A DNA stretch of 64,000 nt from Durusdinium trenchii (Eukaryota > Sar > Dinophyceae > Suessiales > Symbiodiniaceae): NCBI GenBank assembly GCA_963970005.1, contig CAXAMN010027439.1:335714-399713 (forward strand), read 5' to 3'. Each line of letters begins with the position of its first letter. The stretch's first letter is position 1. Below the pieces are notes generated by a model that searched no databases, was not told where the DNA came from, and worked only from the letters and a program-made list of their open reading frames with translations. Below, piece after piece: positions 27,184-36,100 of this stretch. Made by a program: the position numbers and the translations under genes.

Positions 27184-28650
27184 ATGGAGAAAGCTCTAGC
27201 ATCTGCAGAGGAGCTCCTGTGTGATCCGCTTAAGGCAAGGGTTCGCTCCGTCCTCATCAACTGCTCCACTGCTGGCCCTATGCTGCATTTGGGAGGAAAG
27301 GTTGTGGTGAGTGGCGAAGTCATCTCCGTCAAGGATGATATGCTGGACATTGAGGTGTTCCCTTTTGTCCCCTTTGCTGGATTTGTGGCTCCAGGAGAGG
27401 AACGTTCGACAATGAGGATCACTATGCCGGAGCTTGCTTCGCGCTCCATCAAGTTGTCTGCAGGAGTTCATGTGACATGTGCTGGAGAAGCGACGTGTTG
27501 GGATCATTCCTGCATTGTATTTGCTGCCGGTGCTACAATTTGTTTCCGACCTGAGTATGAGCAGTACATGCCATGGAACTTTGTACACCTGTTTGCAGGT
27601 TCCTTCTCAGGTTGGACGCATGCCACAGCTGCGCTTGACAAGATTGAGAAGGACATTACAGTTGGACAGGAGATTTCGGTGGATTATGATGAAGAAGTGA
27701 TGAAGCTATGGAGCCTCCGGACCCATGCCAAGGTGCATTGCTGTCCCATAGATGCTGCGACCCCATGGCCACACTCTCAGCAGGTTGGTATTTTGGGAAG
27801 CGTTGATGACTGGACGGTGCTCAATGTTTGTCGCATGCAATCCAATGTGTGTGGTACATTATCACCACCATGTCAAAGCTGGTCCAAAGCAGGGCGCAAA
27901 GCTGGATTGAATGATTCAAATGGCATTGCCTTCCTCGAGGCTATTGAACTGCTGGCTGTCGCTCAGCCTCTCCTCATTGCTGGAGAGTGTAGTGATGAAA
28001 TCACAACACACCAGCACTTTAGCATTTTGGAAGTGCTTTTTGCTGCTTGTGGTTTTAAGAAAACCTGGACGCAGGTCACATCACTTCATGAGCTGTCCGA
28101 TCACTACCGCACTCGATGGCTTTCGACATGGGCCCGTGCCGACATGAATCCATGCTTTGTGGGTTTCTCATTTGCCCTCAAATCCATTCCTCGCACTCCA
28201 TGGTGTGAACCGTGCTACCAGTTCCGCATCCCTTCGGTGTGGGCAAGCCAAATGGTCCTGTCTGAATCTGAGTGTGCTGTGTATAATGACCCAGCTCTCT
28301 TTCCGGGGAAGAAGGCCTTTGGGGACAAACCAGGGGTTAACCAGGTGTTACGCGTGCCATCCACTTCGCACCCATTGCCAACTTTGTGCGCTGCATACAC
28401 GTCGCAGCACACCCTGGCTGTACAACATGTGCAGTCACGTGGGTTGTACACCTTCCTCAATCACACCAGTGCTGGGTTTGCGTTCTTTGACCCCGCTCGA
28501 TTCTGTGGACTTTTTGGGGCGGTGAATGACTGTACTTTTTCCCACAAAGCTCCAGCTTGCCTTTCGGGGTGTTGGGAATGCTATTGCAACACCGCATGCC
28601 ATCCTTGCCATTGCGGTTGCCCTGCACTCTGTTGGTCAGGCCCAGGTTGA
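27184..28650 (+). CDS. LINE-encoded cytosine-5 DNA methyltransferase (motifs I-IX)
   Basis: Expected to transfer a methyl group from S-adenosylmethionine to carbon 5 of cytosine in DNA. I use the first in-frame ATG (27,184); the frame is open from 27,106. Motif I (HLFAGSFSGW) lies near residue 135 and binds AdoMet. An acidic motif II region follows (VDYDEE). Motif IV (SPPCQSWS) has its catalytic Cys near residue 230. A motif VI-like Glu lies in AGECSDE, and YRTRWLSTWAR stands for motif VIII. Motif X is not in this frame: after about 28,530 the translation becomes meaningless, while the overlapping frame of the next ORF supplies GVGNAIATPHA at once. The 130 residues before motif I are unassigned. 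The enzyme is probably the captured methyltransferase of the retrotransposon and may act on newly made element DNA. Activity in this copy needs a frameshift or is lost. Confidence 0.88.
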   Translation: MEKALASAEELLCDPLKARVRSVLINCSTAGPMLHLGGKVVVSGEVISVKDDMLDIEVFPFVPFAGFVAPGEERSTMRITMPELASRSIKLSAGVHVTCAGEATCWDHSCIVFAAGATICFRPEYEQYMPWNFVHLFAGSFSGWTHATAALDKIEKDITVGQEISVDYDEEVMKLWSLRTHAKVHCCPIDAATPWPHSQQVGILGSVDDWTVLNVCRMQSNVCGTLSPPCQSWSKAGRKAGLNDSNGIAFLEAIELLAVAQPLLIAGECSDEITTHQHFSILEVLFAACGFKKTWTQVTSLHELSDHYRTRWLSTWARADMNPCFVGFSFALKSIPRTPWCEPCYQFRIPSVWASQMVLSESECAVYNDPALFPGKKAFGDKPGVNQVLRVPSTSHPLPTLCAAYTSQHTLAVQHVQSRGLYTFLNHTSAGFAFFDPARFCGLFGAVNDCTFSHKAPACLSGCWECYCNTACHPCHCGCPALCWSGPG

Positions 28651-31213
28651 TCCCCTCCAAGCGGTTCGACAAGCCTGGGCTTTGCGATTGACCACGAGGA
28701 ATGCTGTTCTGTTTGTGAGTGGGGACTTCATTCATTTGGTCCGTGCGACTCAGCTTTTGCAGTGGATTTCGCTTCGGCCTCCAGTAGAGCATGACCCTGA
28801 TCGGAATGTTCTTCTTGTGAGTGGTCACATTCATGAGCTTCACTTCGAATGCTTTGTCTCTGACCATGTCACATGCCATGATGCTGTGTGTCAGGTGTTT
28901 GCCGGCCCGAGTGATCTCCTTGCCCAGGTCTCATTTCGTGCTCCTGATGAAAAGCCGCATTCGCATACACCGATTCGAGCCCTCACCCATGTCCCAGAAG
29001 GGTGGGAAGTCACCATCGCCGGCATCTCGATCGGAAGATGCCATGTTGCGCCTCGTACTAAGGTCATCGATGATGCCAGAGCTTCCAGCATTGACTCAAC
29101 AATTCGACTCCCATTCTGCATTGGCCCCGCCACGGAGTTTGATCGAGCAGTTGAAATTTCGTGGGTTCGTGACCTGCTATGCCAAGCAGCTGTCATTAAC
29201 GATGACCATCGGAACAATGTGTCAGTGATTTTTCTGCACGGGGATTACAGTTGTGATGTTCAGGTCTTTGGACCAAGTGGACAGATCATGTCACTCATCC
29301 AGCGAGTTCAACAAGCTCATCCAGAATGTCGTCTTGCCCGGACCTGCACGCTTGGAGGTATTGCAACGTCGTTTGTGATCTGTGCTGACATTTGTTGTGG
29401 CGAGCAGGAAGTCCAGGTCATTTTGCACTGTGAAGATACTCAAGAAAGCAGACTTGCATCCCTTCCTGTGACGTTCCCGATTGATGCTGAGTTTGAGGTA
29501 TCGCACGCCAAGTATGCAGTGAACACAATCAATACAGCACTCTGTGTTGAAAGCTTTGCAAGCTGCACAAAGGATGATGTGATAGTATTGCAACCAGTTC
29601 TCATTGCGGCAGGGGGGCATCACGCTTCACCTGGCCCAAGGCCAACTTTGGATGCCGGCGCACCATTTCATGATCGTGCTGAATTTATGTGCAATACTCT
29701 TGGTTGGATGGCAACCGACGAGATGGCAGCCGTCACGCAATGGATCCAGTGGAGTCAGCATCAGGTTCGATTCACGCAGCCCCTCATGTGGGACCCAAGT
29801 GCCTCTGACTTTGATGATGTACGAGCAGAGATCAACATCGCCAACAACCTCATGACAATATTGCCTATTCTCATGGGCAACCATTGGATCGCTGTGGAAG
29901 TTCTTCGTCAAGAGGATGTGACTCAGCTTACCCTGCTGCAAGTTCCACCAGAACAGCAGTCAGCTCTGACTTTCATTGCGGCGAGGATTTTGGACATTGC
30001 TCCCCATCGGCTGGATGTGCAAGTTGGGCAGCAGCAGGCGCCACAGCATTTGTGTGGGTGGATGCTGGTGTATCGATGGCTCACACGATTGAATCTACAG
30101 CACCAGCTGCAGGACATCTCCACCCAGTATCCATTGCCGCAGAATTATGCTGATGTCATCGAAATGTGCCTGCAGTCTTCTGTCGAGGATTGGAGAAGTG
30201 CAAGGATGGATCAAGATGTTGCTGTCATTGCCTTGCGGCTGCGCCGCAATTTTCTGTGGCATGTTGCTCGAAGTGAACATCAAGGTCTCCCCAACCAGCA
30301 GACAGGGCTTGTGACGGCCTTTCCTGCGCCACATCAAGTTGTGATCACAACGGTGCCGGAGGATCCCAATCCGCAGAATCGAGCTGATGCGGCAATTCAT
30401 GCCAGGTTTGACCATTTTCATCGATTCCAAGGCTGGACAGGTTCAGATGAGATGGATTTTGCATTGGATTTGCTCCGTCCACATCATCCGGCCACCTTGT
30501 TCTGTGCACCAGCGATCTGGCAACCTGCTCAGAACATGCTGCATTACCTCAATGACATCATTCCTGATTTGCGAGCTCACCGGCACATTGTGTGGCTGGT
30601 TGCCACTGGCAACCACTGGGTGCAACTTGAGCTCTATGCTCTCACTGACCACACTGCGGTCTATTTCACTGTCCCACATGCTGACCGTCAGCAGCTTCAC
30701 CCGCTGTTGATGTTTGCAGTTGCAGCAGCTGAGACAGACTTGAATGAGCTTACAGTCGACTATGTTGATCAGGATGCACCTCCTGACATGTGTGGATATC
30801 ATCTATTGAATCAGCTGTTTCATCGACTGATGTTGCAGGTAGGCCCACTCGGAGATGCCCAATTTCGTGGCCTCAGCATTTCTCGCTTTGTGGCAGAAAT
30901 TCACGAGACTCGCAATGAAGCTGGTTTGGTGTGGCGGCAATCAGGAGCGTGTGATGAGCTGATTGAATTTGCCAACAATTTGCGATGCTGGTTTATCGTC
31001 AGGGTCATTGAGAACCGCTTTCCAGTTCATTACATTGCTGCCGGTGCGGTTGATGCTAACATGGCACCTGCTGAGGGCACTCAGAGCAAGCCGGCCGAGG
31101 CTTCTGGCAAAGGAGGTAGCACTGCTTCTCAATCAGGTCCGACCCTTGGTTGGTCAATGACCCGTGGGCCAAGCGACCACCGCGCCCACAACAGTCGAAG
31201 TGGGAGGATTTGA
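28526..31213 (+). CDS. LINE protein: methyltransferase motif X plus two protease-like domains
   Basis: The first 25 codons complete the upstream methyltransferase (motif X GVGNAIATPHA at 28,568-28,600), so the ATG at 28,526 is probably not a true start; the upstream protein should run in by a +1 shift. Residues about 40-370 are unrecognised. Residues about 380-520 and 625-770 are two diverged copies of one domain. Each has GW.(T/S)DEM at its start, GNHW (His 453 and His 697) and a later CG (Cys 510 and Cys 756), with His-to-Cys spacings of 57 and 59. HW...CG with such spacing recalls the Ulp1 (C48) cysteine protease fold, but the Asp expected about 18 residues after His is absent in both, so activity is doubtful. 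The C-terminus is rich in Ser, Gly and Lys and runs into the next ORF by overlap. Confidence 0.75.
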   Translation: MTVLFPTKLQLAFRGVGNAIATPHAILAIAVALHSVGQAQVDPLQAVRQAWALRLTTRNAVLFVSGDFIHLVRATQLLQWISLRPPVEHDPDRNVLLVSGHIHELHFECFVSDHVTCHDAVCQVFAGPSDLLAQVSFRAPDEKPHSHTPIRALTHVPEGWEVTIAGISIGRCHVAPRTKVIDDARASSIDSTIRLPFCIGPATEFDRAVEISWVRDLLCQAAVINDDHRNNVSVIFLHGDYSCDVQVFGPSGQIMSLIQRVQQAHPECRLARTCTLGGIATSFVICADICCGEQEVQVILHCEDTQESRLASLPVTFPIDAEFEVSHAKYAVNTINTALCVESFASCTKDDVIVLQPVLIAAGGHHASPGPRPTLDAGAPFHDRAEFMCNTLGWMATDEMAAVTQWIQWSQHQVRFTQPLMWDPSASDFDDVRAEINIANNLMTILPILMGNHWIAVEVLRQEDVTQLTLLQVPPEQQSALTFIAARILDIAPHRLDVQVGQQQAPQHLCGWMLVYRWLTRLNLQHQLQDISTQYPLPQNYADVIEMCLQSSVEDWRSARMDQDVAVIALRLRRNFLWHVARSEHQGLPNQQTGLVTAFPAPHQVVITTVPEDPNPQNRADAAIHARFDHFHRFQGWTGSDEMDFALDLLRPHHPATLFCAPAIWQPAQNMLHYLNDIIPDLRAHRHIVWLVATGNHWVQLELYALTDHTAVYFTVPHADRQQLHPLLMFAVAAAETDLNELTVDYVDQDAPPDMCGYHLLNQLFHRLMLQVGPLGDAQFRGLSISRFVAEIHETRNEAGLVWRQSGACDELIEFANNLRCWFIVRVIENRFPVHYIAAGAVDANMAPAEGTQSKPAEASGKGGSTASQSGPTLGWSMTRGPSDHRAHNSRSGRI

Positions 31214-32610
31214 CCCTGCAGGCACCATTGCCGTTCGTCAATCAAGCTGATCAACCCCTGTGTCAAACGCACCGATTGCAACTTGGACCATGCAAAAGTG
31301 GGGTTGTCCTCACTACCAAGACTCATTTGCAAGAGATCTCTAAAATTGGCATCACCACAGAGTTGGTAGCGTTGATTCCTGCAACAGATTCGCTTGAGCT
31401 TTCGCATCTCACAAGTCGGCTCGAAGGACCTTTCGAAGTGTCACTTTTTGATCCTACTGCCAAGATTGCCTATAAGAGGCTTGTCCATATGATTGTGTTT
31501 GCTGGCAAAATCCGCTTTCAACTTCCAGAAGCAAAGTACAAGATGACAACACCAGCAATTGCTGAACTCGTGCTAGAGATTGATTCGCGATTGGTCAGCA
31601 AGAGCGATTTTGACAAGATCAAAGAATCGCCAATCATGATGTTCAAAAGTATGCTACATGAAGCGCTGCCGACGATGCAGGCGACTGTCACTTTGTATGG
31701 TTACCGTGTATCTCATCACCCTGGTGCTAGTAAGCAGGAGGCTCAGTTGCAGTGTGTCCTTAAAGCACCATTTGTTGCAAGAAAGCAGCTGCTTGAAGCC
31801 AGTGGCGCAACATGCCTGCTGATTCGTGATTACCTGGAAAAGGGCAAAGAGGCTGGTGACACTACCATTTTGCCTCGCTTCTGGCCGATTTCGTCGCAAG
31901 AGCTTCAGAAGGTTCGCATCACAATTCAGGGGACTCCTGGAGTTGCAGGCATTGTTGCTGCTCGCCGTGGATTGGCTGTGCGAGTTTGGTGCGATCAAAT
32001 CAAAGCGGCTCGCGAGAGTCTTCTTGCAGGTGATGCGCGTCTCGTTCCTGAGAACATGCACATTGTGCCCAAGCTGTCGCTCCAACTCTCAGGCTGGCCA
32101 GCAGCCACAGATGCGGCACACGTTGTGGCATCAACCATTGCTGCCATTGGACTTCCTGTGATTCCTATGCGTACCTATCGAGCCGCTGGTGTGCACACAT
32201 GGGTCGTCACAGCTCAGGAGCATCCGAAAACAACTCGATTTACTCTCGAGATCAACAAGGATGTTGTTGAAATTCTGGTGCAAGAACTTGGTCAGAATGC
32301 CCCTGTTCGCTCCGCTGCCAAAGGGAAGTCCAAGGGCAAATCCAAAGCCCCCTCGAAGCCTGAGGAAGCTGTGCGTTCATGGTCGACCAAGACCCCAGGC
32401 ACCGGACCACGACCTGAAGATGGCCGCCTTGATCGGCTTGAAGATAGGTTCGAGAAGCTTGAAGCACGCCAATCCCAGTTCGAAGGTCGAGTAGATACCA
32501 AGTTTGATGCGATCCAGGACAGCCTTCGTCAATTGCTCGCAAACACCAATCCACGGCCAAGGGAGGCCACTGGTGAGAGCCCGCCTACAAAGCATGTGAA
32601 GATTACCTGA
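31120..32610 (+). CDS. LINE ORF1-like protein with basic stretch and coiled coil
   Basis: Open from 31,120 after a TAG at 31,117. No ATG occurs in this frame until 31,489 (about residue 114 counted from 31,150), yet the sequence looks coding from NDPWAKRPP near 31,156 onward. It is therefore probably reached from the upstream frame by a -1 shift in the 64-bp overlap and is the C-terminal part of one long polyprotein. The central 300 residues are mixed alpha/beta without a family I can name. Near residue 400 there is a Lys/Ser-rich run (KGKSKGKSKAPSK), then heptads starting RLDRLEDRFEKLEARQ to about residue 470 that should form a coiled coil, then a short basic tail. This resembles the role of LINE ORF1 proteins, which trimerise and bind the element RNA; that role is inference. 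A TGA ends it at 32,608. Confidence 0.7.
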   Translation, partial: HCFSIRSDPWLVNDPWAKRPPRPQQSKWEDLTLQAPLPFVNQADQPLCQTHRLQLGPCKSGVVLTTKTHLQEISKIGITTELVALIPATDSLELSHLTSRLEGPFEVSLFDPTAKIAYKRLVHMIVFAGKIRFQLPEAKYKMTTPAIAELVLEIDSRLVSKSDFDKIKESPIMMFKSMLHEALPTMQATVTLYGYRVSHHPGASKQEAQLQCVLKAPFVARKQLLEASGATCLLIRDYLEKGKEAGDTTILPRFWPISSQELQKVRITIQGTPGVAGIVAARRGLAVRVWCDQIKAARESLLAGDARLVPENMHIVPKLSLQLSGWPAATDAAHVVASTIAAIGLPVIPMRTYRAAGVHTWVVTAQEHPKTTRFTLEINKDVVEILVQELGQNAPVRSAAKGKSKGKSKAPSKPEEAVRSWSTKTPGTGPRPEDGRLDRLEDRFEKLEARQSQFEGRVDTKFDAIQDSLRQLLANTNPRPREATGESPPTKHVKIT

Positions 32611-33131
32611 CAGCCCCGCCATGGGCCTTTGTGTGTCCTTAGGCCCCGTGTCTCTGGATTTTCGTTGTGTTTGTGGTTTGCTCTGGTTCTGTTGAGTGGG
32701 CATGGACTTTTCTTTGGCCCATGGCTTACACTTTGCTTTTTCCGTTATATCTTGTGGGTGCACTGGCTGATGAGCACACTTTCGGTTGTGGACTTCACTT
32801 GGCCATCTGCCGTTGTGTCGTTCCTGCAGATACACCCGTATTCTGCCTGGTCTCTTCTCTGTCTTTGGCTGCTGCCTTGGATTTCCCTTGTCTATATTTC
32901 CTTTGCTGCGTATCTTTCGCTTTGTGCTCGGTCCCAGTGCCATTTATTCAGTCTCTGTGCTGAATATCCTGGGGAGCATGTGCTCCGCATGATTAGGTTG
33001 AAGGAGATGCACATTCCTCCCAACCGCTTTCGTCATAAGCTAATGGACTTTCAGTGGTGCCTCTTACCACACTCTCTTTTTGTCTCCTTGCGTGGCCTGC
33101 TGTCTTCTACCCGGCCATTCCTGTGTTTGAG
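32611..33131 (+). other. T/G/C-rich spacer between LINE ORF1-like and RT ORFs
   Basis: The tract is poor in A, so stops are rare in all three forward frames. The frame of the ORF1-like protein stays open after its TGA (32,608) to 33,150 and would encode several strongly hydrophobic segments. Because two other frames are also open for 98 and 68 codons, base composition explains most of this. The ORF4 frame has a TAA at 33,036 and its first ATG at 33,132. Confidence 0.5.
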
Positions 33132-36100
33132 ATGTGGTGTGACCTGCTGAATGAATTCAAGGATCATTCACCCAAGAGCGGTGGGCCTTTCCCACCTTAC
33201 ATTTTCGATAGTGCGTCAAAAGGTGATGGCCGAGTGAGAGCGGCTAGTGATCGTCGCCAACATTCCGGCTTACAGTTTGACTCCACTTTGGGTTTTCCGG
33301 GGGAGGGACCTGAGCTCACAACACTCGTGTCTGCAAACATCGGATCCCTCAATACCAATCAGTTGTGGAAATCATGGGGTGCCGACATAACGTGTTTACA
33401 AGAGACCCGAATAGGTAAGAACAATGTTCGCACATCTACCCGCAATATTGAAGCCGTTGGCCTTCGACCCATTTTGGGGCAGTTGTTGCCGGGATTGTGG
33501 CATGCAAATGGCACCACTAAGACGCCATGTGGTGGCACTGCCATTTTAGGCCCTGATGTTGCCATCACACCTTTTGAACCGAAGCATGATCAAACGGGGC
33601 TTTTTGATTGCTTGTTCCAAACTAAGAGGTTTGCTGCTGCGTGGTATCAGGTCACCTCCAAAATTCAAGCTTTGATTCTTTGTGTGTACGCTTGCACAGG
33701 TGCTTCAAGCGATTCTCGGGTTCACAAAGAAAATGACAAGATGTTTGCTGATATTCTCACCTTGGTTGCTCAATTTGGTGATATCCCTGTTATTCTGTCA
33801 GGGGATTTCCAAGCAGTGCCCGCGTCGTATGAGTCACTTGCAGGGGCCTTGAACTTTCATGGGTGGATTGACCCGCTGTCTTCCACTGATGAATGGGGTT
33901 CGGTGACAAGGCCATACACGTATTCCAAGGACTGTAGCTTTTCAGGGGCGGATGAGGGTTGCACCTCTATAGATGGTGTGCTTCTCAATAAAGTTGCCTT
34001 TTGTGCTATGCAAGATGTTCATGTCCTTGAGCATTTTGGGCGCCAACATCGCCCCATAAAGGTTACTTTTCGGTGGGCGTCGCTCCTGCAAACTGGCTTT
34101 ATCCTCCATAAATTTGCCCCTATTGATACGACACAGATTCAAGCCGTCCCATGGAGTGAGGACCCTTCTCCTTTGTGGCAGAACCAGTTTGAGGCAGCTT
34201 TTCATGATGCCTCTGATCATGAGCTGAAATGGAAGGTGGTGAATGAATTCTTTCAAAAATCTCTGTTGAATGAAGGGGGTCAGTGGGGTAAAGGCCCCCG
34301 GGTTCGTGCTGCTTCGCCACAGTTTGTCAACAAAAGAATCTGCCCCAAACAATTGGTGACTCGATGTGCTGCAACACAGGTCTCCCTTGATTTGTACAAA
34401 CTCATTCGACGGCTTGATGAGTTGTTTGTAAGGCTTTCCAGGGAGAGCGGATCGCCTCAAGATGTGTTCAACACCAAGAGACTTGCTCGTAGGACCTTTA
34501 ATATTGTTCACAAGTTGACACCGTCCATTGTGTGGGCAACCCCGGATTCACCAACGCTTGTTGAAGTCTTTTTCGTGCGTCGGTGGGCTGAACAGTTTGC
34601 CACCACGTTGGACAGCCGCATTCGTCTCAAGCGGATCCAAAGCTGGAAACGCAAGATTCAGGAGTCGGCGCAAGGGGGGTGTGCCTACATTTTCCAGCAC
34701 CTCCGCCAGAAAGCCCAGGATGAACCCCCGAACTTAGTTCTCGATTCTGCTGGTCAGATCATTACTCAGCCGGAAGATGCCATTGCAACACCCATCAAAA
34801 TGCTTGAGGTCGTGTGGCCGTATATACATGGCAAACAGGTTAAGGCAGACCTCCCCCCCATTTCTGCTAAAGACTTGTATCAGGTCATCCAAAGACGGAA
34901 GCCACACGTGGCCCCTGGCCTTGATGGTTGGCGTACTCAAGAACTTCAGATGCTGCATCCCTCTTGTTTTCATGCATTGGCCTTGTTTTTCCAATCCCTT
35001 GAACAGTCAAAGGATCCGCTTCCCCAAGCCTTAGTCAATGTTAAACAGGTCATCCTCAACAAGCCTGGAACTGCTTCGCCGATGAACAAGCGTCTCATTA
35101 CCATTATTCCTCCACTTTTGCTAGCATACACAGGAGCAAGGTATGCACAGCTTCAGCAGTGGCAGAACCAAGCATTTCCCAATGCTATTGTCGGGGGTGT
35201 CAAGCACCGAGCCATGTCCAGTCTCTATAATGAAGTGCGCCTCGAGCTTGACGTCGCCAATCTTGATCAGGAGACTGTGTGTGGGATCAAAATTGACAAA
35301 TCCAAAGCGTTTGACCGCATTCTTCCGCAGTTTGCGGCTTGCTTGTTTGTCGCCTTCGGCATTCCGATATATGTGGTCAGTGTTTTCTTGAGATTTTATC
35401 AAGGCCTTCGTAAACACATGGCATATAGAAGTTGGACCACACCTGTTGGTACCACCCATCCCAATGGGGTGGCTCAGGGTTGTTCTTTCTCGATTCTTGC
35501 AATGAATGCTTACAATAAAGTCTGGTATCACCTCATTGAAAATTTACCAGGAATCTCGGTGAGAGCATACATCGACGATGCTTATTTGTGGCGCCGCATT
35601 CTCAACTTACACCATTTGCAGACTGCGATTCGAGTGACACGTGTCTGGGACGCATTGGTCGGTCAGAAGCTCAACCCAGATAAATCTTCACTTTGGAGTA
35701 ATAATAGAAGTGGGAGGAAACAGCTTAAGCTTGCTTTTTCTGACTTTGCAGTTGTGAACGAATTTGAAGTTTTAGGCACCAGAATCTACACTTCTTCCAA
35801 CTCCCCGTTTGGATTTTCTGATAAAGCACTCAAACGTGCTTTGACAGACATTGATAACATTGCGGTACTTCCCGTTCCACGTGCGACAAAATCCTTTCTA
35901 ATTGGTGCAAAGGTCATTCCTCGTTTGACCTACGGTGCTCACATCTCTCGCATTCCCAAACGAGCTCTTGATCAGATTCAAAATGCGATTGTGCGGTGCC
36001 TTTGGTTTGGACGGCCGAAGTGGCGTTCCAAATGGCTTGTTCAGGCTGTCCTTTCCAAGCCACATAGGACTGAGCCCACCTTTGCGTGCGCCTATCACAT

